Under the pieces are notes generated by a model. That model did no database searches, was not told the origin of the DNA, and saw only the letters and a program-made list of their open reading frames with translations. The position numbers were made by a program, and so were the translations under genes. Below are positions 27,633-33,877 of a stretch of DNA of 44,783 nt, one piece after another. Position 1 is the first letter of the stretch. Each line of letters begins with the position of its first letter. The stretch lies in NCBI GenBank assembly GCA_028033615.1, contig JAOFDG010000009.1, positions 1 through 44,783 of the forward strand, read 5' to 3'. The stretch is from Verrucomicrobiales bacterium. GTDB lineage: Bacteria > Verrucomicrobiota > Verrucomicrobiia > Verrucomicrobiales > DEV007.

Positions 27633-28894
27633 AGTTGGTAGGCTTTTTCAACTTCTTCCGCAAGTATCTTAATACCTTCTTTTATAACATTATCAGGTTG
27701 AGAGAACGTGATTCGAATGCATTGACGTGTGTGTTCCCATTCTTCATTCGTTCCATAAAAGAAGTACTCACCAGGTACGACGAGAACGTTCTTTTTCTTA
27801 AGTCTTTCATAAAGTTCTGTGCTGGTAATCGGTAAATTTGGAAACCAAAACCAAAGAAAAAACGCACCCTCTCCATCATGAATTTTGTAAGGAGTGGATT
27901 CAGAGAAGGAATCCCTGACATATTCACGAGCTCTTTGCATCTTTTCAAAGTAGTAAGGTCTGATCGTGCCTTCACTAATTCTGAAGATTTCACGATTCTT
28001 AATGAGTGGAGTTGCAATTGCTTGACCAATATTATTATTTGCTAGGCCTATGACGGCATTCGCAGCAGATATTTTCTCAATAATATCTTCATGACCAATA
28101 ACGATTCCTGTTCTAGTTCCAGGCAGACCCAGTTTTGAAAGGCTTAGAGTTAGTATCACATGGTCATCATATATAGGATTTGCAGATCTATAAATAGCGC
28201 CAGGAAATGGGTTTCCATAAGCGTTATCAATTATGAAAGGTATACCGTGCGATTTTGCTATTGAAGATAGCTTATTCACTTCATCATCAGTTAAAACATT
28301 TCCACTTGGATTAGTTGGCCTTGAAACACAAATGGCAGCGATCTCCTCAGTGATTTTAAGATTATCAAAGTCTACTTTATATTTAAAAGACTTGGCACCT
28401 GTCTCTTCAATGAGTCCAGGGTTTGAGATGAATAGATCATCATTAATGCCCTGATTAGCGTAGCCTATATACTCCGGGGTAATAGGTAATAGGATTTTTT
28501 TTGGACCTTCGATTGATTCTCCTGCTAATATGTTAAAGAGAAAAAAGAATGCAGTTTGCGCTCCAGAAGTAACAGATATGTTTTTTGACGTTAGTTGCCA
28601 GCCATATTTTTCATTTAATGATTCGGCTAAAGCATTTAAAAAAATTGGGTTTCCAGAGGGGCCATCATAATCCCCCAAGATGGTATTCAAATGTTCGGGT
28701 TCACTAAGAATCGATTGAATTTGTTTTCTCCATATCGATTGAACTTCCGGAATCGCTGCTGGATTACCCCCACCCATCATCCGCATTTCTTGATTTTCAG
28801 TTAGTGCATCTCCAAGATCCTTCATGAGATTTACGATTCCACCCTTATGCCCAATTTTTTCACCAAACTTTGAGAATGAAAAATCAAAACTCAT
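27629..28894 (-). CDS. avtA: Valine-pyruvate aminotransferase
   Basis: PLP-dependent fold-type I aminotransferase that moves the amino group between valine (or alanine) and pyruvate or 2-ketoisovalerate. The N terminus (FSFSKFGEKIGHKGGIVNLM, then MMGGGNPAAIPEV) is characteristic of AvtA. The PLP lysine is probably K254 in TLSLSKLGLPG, with the N-P-x-G block NPSGN near 195-199 and D223-N224-A225-Y226 before it. 421 aa is normal. It shares branched-chain amino acid metabolism with leuCD elsewhere in the window. The 3' ends of avtA and mtnP overlap by four bases. Confidence 0.9.
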   Translation of the reverse strand: MSFDFSFSKFGEKIGHKGGIVNLMKDLGDALTENQEMRMMGGGNPAAIPEVQSIWRKQIQSILSEPEHLNTILGDYDGPSGNPIFLNALAESLNEKYGWQLTSKNISVTSGAQTAFFFLFNILAGESIEGPKKILLPITPEYIGYANQGINDDLFISNPGLIEETGAKSFKYKVDFDNLKITEEIAAICVSRPTNPSGNVLTDDEVNKLSSIAKSHGIPFIIDNAYGNPFPGAIYRSANPIYDDHVILTLSLSKLGLPGTRTGIVIGHEDIIEKISAANAVIGLANNNIGQAIATPLIKNREIFRISEGTIRPYYFEKMQRAREYVRDSFSESTPYKIHDGEGAFFLWFWFPNLPITSTELYERLKKKNVLVVPGEYFFYGTNEEWEHTRQCIRITFSQPDNVIKEGIKILAEEVEKAYQL

Positions 28895-28964
28895 AATAAA
28901 TTAATACAAAGGAAAGTTTATTGCCGATCGTTATCACTAATTATGTTATTAACGATTGAGAAAA

Positions 28965-28995
28965 TCGTGCTATAATTAAAAAAATGTGCTATAAT
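28965..28995 (+). promoter_or_regulatory. Tandem extended -10 promoter elements upstream of infA
   Basis: The ten-base sequence gtgctataat occurs twice, with TATAAT at 28971-28976 and again at 28990-28995, each preceded by TG (extended -10, TGN-TATAAT). The copies are 19 bases apart. Good -35 boxes are not obvious, which suits extended -10 promoters. They lie 40-60 bases upstream of the infA ATG at 29035. Which copy is used cannot be told from sequence. Confidence 0.55.
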
Positions 28996-29034
28996 AACAT
29001 CTAGTTGTTTTTTATAGCAACCAATCAATTAATC

Positions 29035-29346
29035 ATGGGAAACGAAAAAAGAACAAGAGCACGTAGATCTCGATCAAGGAGAGTAGACAAAAAAGCCATC
29101 GAAGATGGTCGTCGTCGAAGAGAAGGATCGAGTGATTCAAAGTCTCAGGAGGCTGAGGGTACAATATCTGCCGTACTTGCCGGAACCATGTTCAAGGTCA
29201 AACTTTCCAATGGTCATGAGTTATTAGCTCATATTTCGGGTAAAATGAGAAAGAGATTCATTAGACTGGTTGTAGGAGACAGAGTGAAGCTTGAAGTTTC
29301 TCCCTACGATATTGATAAAGCGCGAATTACCTACCGTCTGGGTTAG
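29035..29346 (+). CDS. infA: Translation initiation factor IF-1 with an Arg-rich N-terminal extension
   Basis: IF-1 binds the ribosomal A site during initiation. The OB-fold core is complete: [59 protein letters not shown]. Ahead of it is an extension of about 38 residues ([20 protein letters not shown] and on), very rich in Arg, which IF-1 (about 72 aa) normally lacks. Start is the ATG at 29035 (103 aa); a TTG at 29005 would add ten hydrophobic-looking residues that are less likely. Two extended -10 elements lie upstream. parB follows 107 bases downstream. Confidence 0.92.
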   Translation: MGNEKRTRARRSRSRRVDKKAIEDGRRRREGSSDSKSQEAEGTISAVLAGTMFKVKLSNGHELLAHISGKMRKRFIRLVVGDRVKLEVSPYDIDKARITYRLG

Positions 29347-29453
29347 AGGGTATTATTGGCTCAATTTATTAGTGCGTCTTTTTATAAGGTAAGCCTGTAA
29401 TTTTTCTTGCGGCTTGTCTTGTCAGTTAGCTCAGAATCGCCTAGCCTCAATGC

Positions 29454-30359
29454 ATGGCTAAACAGGCTTTAGGAAAAGGATTAGGCGCGCTAATTGGAAA
29501 AGTTAGTAAGGACACCTCAAAACCTGCACCAGTCAGTACTGATCCGGGGCCGGGAGATCGTGTCGTTTTGGCATCTCTAGCTGATGTTGTCCCGAGTCCA
29601 TTGCAGCCCAGAAAGCAATTCAGTGATGAGGCTTTGAGTGATCTTGTTGATTCAATTAGAGAGCATGGTGTCATTCAACCTCTGATTGTCCGTGAAGTTA
29701 AAGGTAAGCTTGAACTGATCGCGGGAGAGAGGCGGTGGAGAGCTTGTCAGAAGTTGGGAGTTGATTCAGTTTCAGTGATCTACCGTGAGGCAAGTGACAG
29801 AGATGTGCTTGAGATGGCCCTAATAGAGAACCTTCAGCGTGAGGATTTAAATCCCGTAGAGGAAGCTCAGGCCTATACTCGATTGGCCAAAGATTTTGGA
29901 ATGACTCAAGAAGAGATTGCTTCAAGAGTTGGTAAAAATCGAGCGACCGTGGCTAATGCGATGCGGTTATTAGATCTATCATCCGAAGTGCAACAACAAC
30001 TCGTGACAGGACAAATTAGTGTCGGCCATGCCAAGGTTATTCTAGGCGTTAAATCCAAGAGTGATCAGACTTTGATCTCAGCCAAAATCGTTAAAGAAGG
30101 GCTAACAGTCAGAGCAGCTGAAAAACTAGTTAACGAGCACCTAAACCCTACTTCAAAAAAGAAAGGCCCGAGTGCAGGTAAAACTAATACTCAATTATCG
30201 GCTGCTCTTGCAAGGATTCAGGATCTCCTTCGGGAGAGGTTTTCTACTCAGGTTAACCTTAATCAGGGTAAAGCTAAGGGAAAAATTGAAATTGAATATT
30301 ACAATAATGAAGACCTAGAGCGATTGTTAGAGCTCATGGGAATCGATGATGTTGATTAG
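29454..30359 (+). CDS. parB: Chromosome partitioning protein ParB
   Basis: Binds parS sites and spreads along DNA to load SMC and segregate the origin region; CTP-dependent clamp. The N terminus MAKQALGKGLGALIG is the usual ParA-interacting segment. The CTPase core has VPSPLQPRKQF and IAGERRWRACQKLG, then ENLQREDLNPVEEAQAY, and the helix-turn-helix EIASRVGKNRATVANAMRLL. The C-terminal dimerisation part is short. parA, usually next to parB, is not in this window. parB overlaps the next gene (M28 lipoprotein) by 14 bases, which implies coupling. Confidence 0.95.
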   Translation: MAKQALGKGLGALIGKVSKDTSKPAPVSTDPGPGDRVVLASLADVVPSPLQPRKQFSDEALSDLVDSIREHGVIQPLIVREVKGKLELIAGERRWRACQKLGVDSVSVIYREASDRDVLEMALIENLQREDLNPVEEAQAYTRLAKDFGMTQEEIASRVGKNRATVANAMRLLDLSSEVQQQLVTGQISVGHAKVILGVKSKSDQTLISAKIVKEGLTVRAAEKLVNEHLNPTSKKKGPSAGKTNTQLSAALARIQDLLRERFSTQVNLNQGKAKGKIEIEYYNNEDLERLLELMGIDDVD

Positions 30360-31296
30360 GAGTAAGAGAAGCAGGTCTCTTATTTATTGTATTGCCTGCG
30401 CATTTACTGGATTGCTGGCACTGACCGGGTGCAGTCGCAAAAGTATCGATAAAGTTTTCTCCGGTAAAATGGCTTACGATCATATTGAAACGTTGGTCGG
30501 TTATGGCCCAAGGGAACCCGGAACCAAAGCTATTGCCAAGGCTCAGAGCTACATTGAGACGACATTAAATGGGTATGGCTGGAAAGTTTCTCGTCAGATT
30601 TTTAACGATCAGACTCCGATAGGGGAAAAAAGGTTTGTAAATTTGAGGGCACGTTTTTCTCCAAATGTTGATGATTTAGATTGGAAAGATGGTGGAGGAA
30701 AACTTTTGATCTGTTCGCATTATGATACAAAAATTATTGAAGGGATTAATTTTGTAGGAGCAAATGATGGTGGCTCTAGCACTGGAGTCTTAATTGAGTT
30801 GGCAAGAATTCTTTCAAAAGATCCCGAACGTGCTAAGAAAATTGAATTTGTTTTTTTTGATGGGGAAGAAGCGGTCATAGATTTTTCTGCCACTGATGGC
30901 CTATATGGTAGTCGATACTATGGTAAGTACTGGAGAAGTGCACCTAAAGACAAGAAGCCACAATCAGCTTATGTTCTTGATCTTGTCGGGGACAAAAACA
31001 TGAGAATTGATCCGCCCGTTGATTCGCCATTACATCTACTTTCTGAGTTGTATTCGGCAGCAAGGCAAATAGGCAAAAAATCTTTATTTGGTATTCATTC
31101 AACTCCCATTACCGATGATCATGTTCCATTAAATGCAGCAGGTATTCCCGCGTTGGATATTATTGATTCTAATTACATCAGCGGGAGGAAGTGGCACCAA
31201 GAAGGAGATGATTTGACGTCTGTTTCATTAAAAAGCTTAGAGGTTATCGGCAATGTAGTACTGCAAATAATTGAGAATCGGTTTCCAGTAAATTAG
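30346..31296 (+). CDS. M28 family lipoprotein, glutaminyl-peptide cyclotransferase-like
   Basis: A 316-residue lipoprotein: basic start, hydrophobic segment, then the lipobox LTGC with lipidated C29. The M28 / glutaminyl cyclase domain has SHYDT (H125, D127), GANDGGSS (D141), FDGEE (E174, E175), LDLVGD (D216) and DDHVPLN (H259). Single-zinc glutaminyl cyclases use Asp, Glu and His ligands, which D141, E175 and H259 could provide; aminopeptidases of the same fold bind two zincs. I favour the cyclase. It overlaps parB by 14 bases, so it may be read from the same mRNA though the functions are unrelated. Confidence 0.8.
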   Translation: MMLIRSKRSRSLIYCIACAFTGLLALTGCSRKSIDKVFSGKMAYDHIETLVGYGPREPGTKAIAKAQSYIETTLNGYGWKVSRQIFNDQTPIGEKRFVNLRARFSPNVDDLDWKDGGGKLLICSHYDTKIIEGINFVGANDGGSSTGVLIELARILSKDPERAKKIEFVFFDGEEAVIDFSATDGLYGSRYYGKYWRSAPKDKKPQSAYVLDLVGDKNMRIDPPVDSPLHLLSELYSAARQIGKKSLFGIHSTPITDDHVPLNAAGIPALDIIDSNYISGRKWHQEGDDLTSVSLKSLEVIGNVVLQIIENRFPVN

Positions 31297-31417
31297 GTAT
31301 ACTTATTTTTGAAGGTTATTAACCAAATAATCACTAAAACTTTACCTTGCGGATAATCTCTAGTTTGGTAGTTTTTCCACACTTTAAGGACAATCTTTCT
31401 CTGGGTTTACTTAATTA
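31297..31417. other. Intergenic region before tRNA-Arg
   Basis: AT-rich. It must hold the 3' end of the M28 transcript and the tRNA promoter. Several TT-rich stretches could act as promoter elements, but no confident -35/-10 pair was found. Confidence 0.4.
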
Positions 31418-31491
31418 GCGCCCGTAGCTCAACTGGATAGAGTGCCTGACTACGGATCAGGAGGTTAGGGGTTCGACTCCTCTCGGGCGCG
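31418..31491 (+). tRNA. tRNA-Arg (anticodon ACG)
   Basis: A 74-base cloverleaf. The acceptor stem GCGCCCG (31418-31424) pairs perfectly with CGGGCGC (31484-31490), discriminator G31491. The D arm is GCTC...GAGT. The anticodon stem CCTGA/TCAGG closes the loop CTACGGA, giving anticodon ACG (read as ICG). The T arm AGGGG-TTCGACT-CCTCT has a standard TTCGA loop. No CCA is encoded. It reads CGU/CGC/CGA codons. Confidence 0.97.
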
Positions 31492-31625
31492 CTTTCTCTT
31501 TTTCTATTTTTATTGATTCAAGTTAGTCTTTTGCATTAATTCTGACAAGGTTTGTATACAGTTGGATAAGTTTTCTGCACTTATGCAGCACAAAAATTGA
31601 GAGCACTGCTCATGCTAATTTTTCG
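31492..31625. other. Region between tRNA-Arg and the pentapeptide gene
   Basis: Contains two small inverted repeats: CTGCA-CTTA-TGCAG (31575-31588) and GAGCA-C-TGCTC (31601-31611). They lie just past the 3' end of the pentapeptide gene, which is on the minus strand, and could be weak terminators for it or for the tRNA. Neither stands out as a clear intrinsic terminator. Confidence 0.3.
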
Positions 31626-32528
31626 CTATTTATCCAAAGCAAAGCGGTAGAATTTTTTGCCGTCTGGAATTGGAATAGTGCGCGTCATCTCACCATTTAG
31701 CTTAGTCCACTCAACGAGATTATCACTTTGTTCTATAGTTAGTCCTAAAGTGATGTTATCGCCATCGGGTTCAACTGTTAATATCACTGATCCTGCACGG
31801 CCTTCTTGGACCTCTTCGAGAGTGGGACGCTTTTCAAGGGTAGCAATTTTTTCATCTTTCTCTTGAACCTTTACTGCAAGTTCACTAATTCTAGTATTAA
31901 GAGTTTCAATTTTATTAGATATTAAATTCATTGCTTTTAATTGTTCCAACTGAACCTTTAGATCAAAGTTTTGGATTGCCTGTTGGCTTTCATTACTGCT
32001 GTTATAAAATGGGTATACTGATGCTCCATTAATTTTGCTTCCTGAAAAATTAGTCCCGCTAATGTTTACACCATAGAGATTTGCGTTTTCTAAATTAGAG
32101 TCTTTGAAAATAGCATTACTCATATTTGTTGCGCTAATATCAGCGCTATTAAGGTTTGCAGAACTAAAATTCGTTCCTTGTAAGATCGAGAGCGAAAAGT
32201 TTGATTCACTCAGATTGGCATCGCTGAAATTTGCAGAATTTAATCTAGATTGAGATAAATTTGCTCCTTCAAGATTTGCTCCTTTAAAGTTTGATGAGAT
32301 AAGTATTGCCTTTTCAAGATTGGCTCCCTGAAGATCGGCACCTTCGAGGTTTATTCCTGAAAGATCTACACCAGAATCAATAGTGGCTATAACTCCATTA
32401 ATTTCAATTTTTCCAGTTCTAAGGCCAGTATCAGGATCTATCACTTCTTCAATCCATTCGCCTTGAGAAAAAGAAGTTAGGCTCGTTAAAACAAAATACA
32501 GTAATGATATGATGGTTGGCTTTTTCAT
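31626..32528 (-). CDS. Secreted pentapeptide-repeat protein with coiled coil and C-terminal FYR-type module
   Basis: About 300 residues, with a signal-like N terminus (MKKPTIISLLYFVLTSLTSF). From about residue 50 to 175 there are about two dozen pentapeptide repeats of the A(N/D)LXX type (for example GADLQGANLEKA, ANLEGANLSQSRL), which build a right-handed quadrilateral beta helix. A coiled coil follows (QLEQLKAMNLISNKIETLNT and the ELAVKVQEKDEKIATLEK stretch), then a C-terminal module NLVEWTKL...KKFYRFALDK that I associate with Verrucomicrobia. The start is the ATG at 32528; a TTG at 32543 would add five residues. Function is unknown. It lies between tRNA-Arg and the degenerate tRNA copy. 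Confidence 0.8.
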   Translation of the reverse strand: MKKPTIISLLYFVLTSLTSFSQGEWIEEVIDPDTGLRTGKIEINGVIATIDSGVDLSGINLEGADLQGANLEKAILISSNFKGANLEGANLSQSRLNSANFSDANLSESNFSLSILQGTNFSSANLNSADISATNMSNAIFKDSNLENANLYGVNISGTNFSGSKINGASVYPFYNSSNESQQAIQNFDLKVQLEQLKAMNLISNKIETLNTRISELAVKVQEKDEKIATLEKRPTLEEVQEGRAGSVILTVEPDGDNITLGLTIEQSDNLVEWTKLNGEMTRTIPIPDGKKFYRFALDK

Positions 32529-32543
32529 TTCCCAATTTACCAA

Positions 32544-32911
32544 CTACTAACAAGAGAATCAATTATTGAAATTTGCCGCACAAAAAGCTGGTCGTGTGAC
32601 TATCAGACATATCTGCCTTAGGTTTTAAAAATCTTTATGAGCACTATATAATACTTAAGCGATCCATAGTCGTCTGACTATGGATCAGGAAGTTATGGGG
32701 TCGGCTCCGTTCTCGAGTGCTCTTTTTCTAAAATAAATAGTGACTTTTCATTGGTTCACAAGCATTTGCTCTGATGCTAAATGCTTTAAGTTTTTTTCCT
32801 AAATTTATAAAAAATTAAGTATCGTTTATAAATTAGTTTTCTTTCTTAATTTATTGATTAGCCTTATATTGCTAGTTATTCAAAAATAAAATAAATTTAG
32901 TGCCAGCCATA
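32544..32911. other. Intergenic region with the degenerate tRNA copy
   Basis: About 370 bases without a gene. The notable content is the tRNA-Arg-like remnant at 32639-32722. The rest (to 32911) is AT-rich, over 70% A+T by eye, and contains the presumed promoter of the small sorted protein, with no clear motif. Confidence 0.5.
32639..32722 (+). pseudogene. Degenerate tRNA-Arg-like copy with a strong hairpin
   Basis: Closely resembles the intact tRNA-Arg at 31418-31491, especially from the anticodon arm onward (ctgactatggatcagg versus ctgactacggatcagg). A terminal stem GAGCACT/AGTGCTC (32639-32645 with 32716-32722) pairs perfectly and is followed by a T run, as at the intact gene. The anticodon loop reads CTATGGA (anticodon ATG) and the T loop is reduced to four bases (TCGG); the D arm is replaced by a segment pairing with the anticodon arm. 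GATCCATAGTC (32661-32671) and GACTATGGATC (32676-32686) form an 11-bp perfect stem around GTCT. It cannot be a normal tRNA, but structure is kept. Confidence 0.65.
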
Positions 32912-33346
32912 ATGAAGTTATTAATCCCTCTGTTATGTCTATGTTCCATCCTTGCATCCTTGAATGCTGCGACAACTTCAGTCACTGTTGGTGGGAAGAA
33001 TTACACCGTGACTTATGAAAGTCTCGCATATGATGGTAATGAATCTCAATTTAATAATACCGATATGCCATGGTGGGGTAATTCATCTAAAGCCGAATCT
33101 TTTGCGCAAGCAACAAGTGTCAACTCAGTCCATTATGGATATGAGCACTTTACTGGGTTTGGGTTAAGTGCTTTATATTATTATAGATCTGATGGAAATG
33201 GTGGCAGTACGGCTTCTAGTACAGCTACTAGCAATAATCGTAATTATGCCGTAAGCGCAGTCGCGGTGCCTGCTCCACTACCAATTCTTGGAATTTTACC
33301 TGTAGTGGGTTTTCTAAAGAGAATGCGCAAGAGGCAACGAACTTAG
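32912..33346 (+). CDS. Small secreted protein with a cyanobacterial-type PEP-CTERM-like sorting tail
   Basis: 144 residues: a signal peptide (MKLLIPLLCLCSILASLNAA), a Ser/Asn/Tyr-rich body containing VTVGGKNYTVTYES and a MPWWGNSSKAESFAQA motif, and a C terminus VPAPLPILGILPVVGFLKRM then RKRQRT. The tail has the tripartite form of a sorting signal: a PAPLP motif, a hydrophobic helix and a basic end. It recalls the P(A/G)PLPLLG...FSRKLRKR tails and 'WWGN..A..FA' bodies of secreted proteins in marine cyanobacteria. The start is set at the ATG at 32912; a GTG at 32900 would add four residues. An exosortase or other sorting enzyme is not in the window. The function of the body is unknown. Confidence 0.65.
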   Translation: MKLLIPLLCLCSILASLNAATTSVTVGGKNYTVTYESLAYDGNESQFNNTDMPWWGNSSKAESFAQATSVNSVHYGYEHFTGFGLSALYYYRSDGNGGSTASSTATSNNRNYAVSAVAVPAPLPILGILPVVGFLKRMRKRQRT

Positions 33347-33420
33347 TTTCTCATTTAAAAATTCTGACTAAAGCTCAGTAGGAGACCGGCCGTTACTTAA
33401 GATACTCCAAGAACCAGGAA

Positions 33421-33816
33421 ATGGGACGCCTGCATCTCACTCTGATGCAGAAGTTCGGAATCGATCAGCAATCCTACGCTAATTTCTCGGCCTCATTGAC
33501 AGGACTCGACGTTAGGCCCTTCGAAGAATTCAAAGAAAGCTCCTTCGAGAGCTGGGTCAAACGAGACAAAGACACCATCACTGCGCAGGGCCGGTTACGG
33601 ATGTCGGACAATCTTGATGAGGCGAAGGGCTTTTACATCGACGTTGAAGAGAAGCCCTCGGTCCGGATCGAAATCAGCTTCGGTGACTTTCACAGTTTCA
33701 ACCTGGCCTATCACGTCGGAGCCCCGATCAAACTGTTCCAGGAACAGCGTAGAGAAGAATGGATAGCTCCTAATCAACAAAGTCACTGGGCTCATTTCGC
33801 TATTCGGGAACAGTAA
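33421..33816 (+). pseudogene. Chimeric fragment: end of a DUF1552-like protein plus an unknown tail
   Basis: An open frame of 131 codons whose G+C (about 53% by eye) is well above its left-hand neighbours. The frame in fact extends upstream to the TAG at 33379-33381 and reads GRYLRYSKNQEMGRLHLTLMQKFGI, matching the last 30-35 residues of DUF1552/DUF1501-type proteins (GR..RY...TP..NL.LT.LQKFGI). After SLTGLDVRP the match ends and about 95 residues of unrecognised sequence follow (FYIDVEEKPSVRIEISFGDF). No start codon, signal or leader fits a full gene. It is best read as a remnant brought in with the higher-G+C block, though expression as a short protein cannot be excluded. Confidence 0.45.
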
Positions 33817-33877
33817 GCCCGGGAAAGTGAACGGTTAGAGAGCCCTGTTCCTATATATTCGAATGAAAGAAAATAAG

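Noticed and set aside
31575..31611. Two short inverted repeats as intrinsic terminators
   Set aside because: Stems are five base pairs or fewer, and no proper T run follows in the right direction.
32639..32722. A second functional tRNA
   Set aside because: D arm is lost, T loop is four bases, and the anticodon would be ATG; it cannot work as a standard tRNA.
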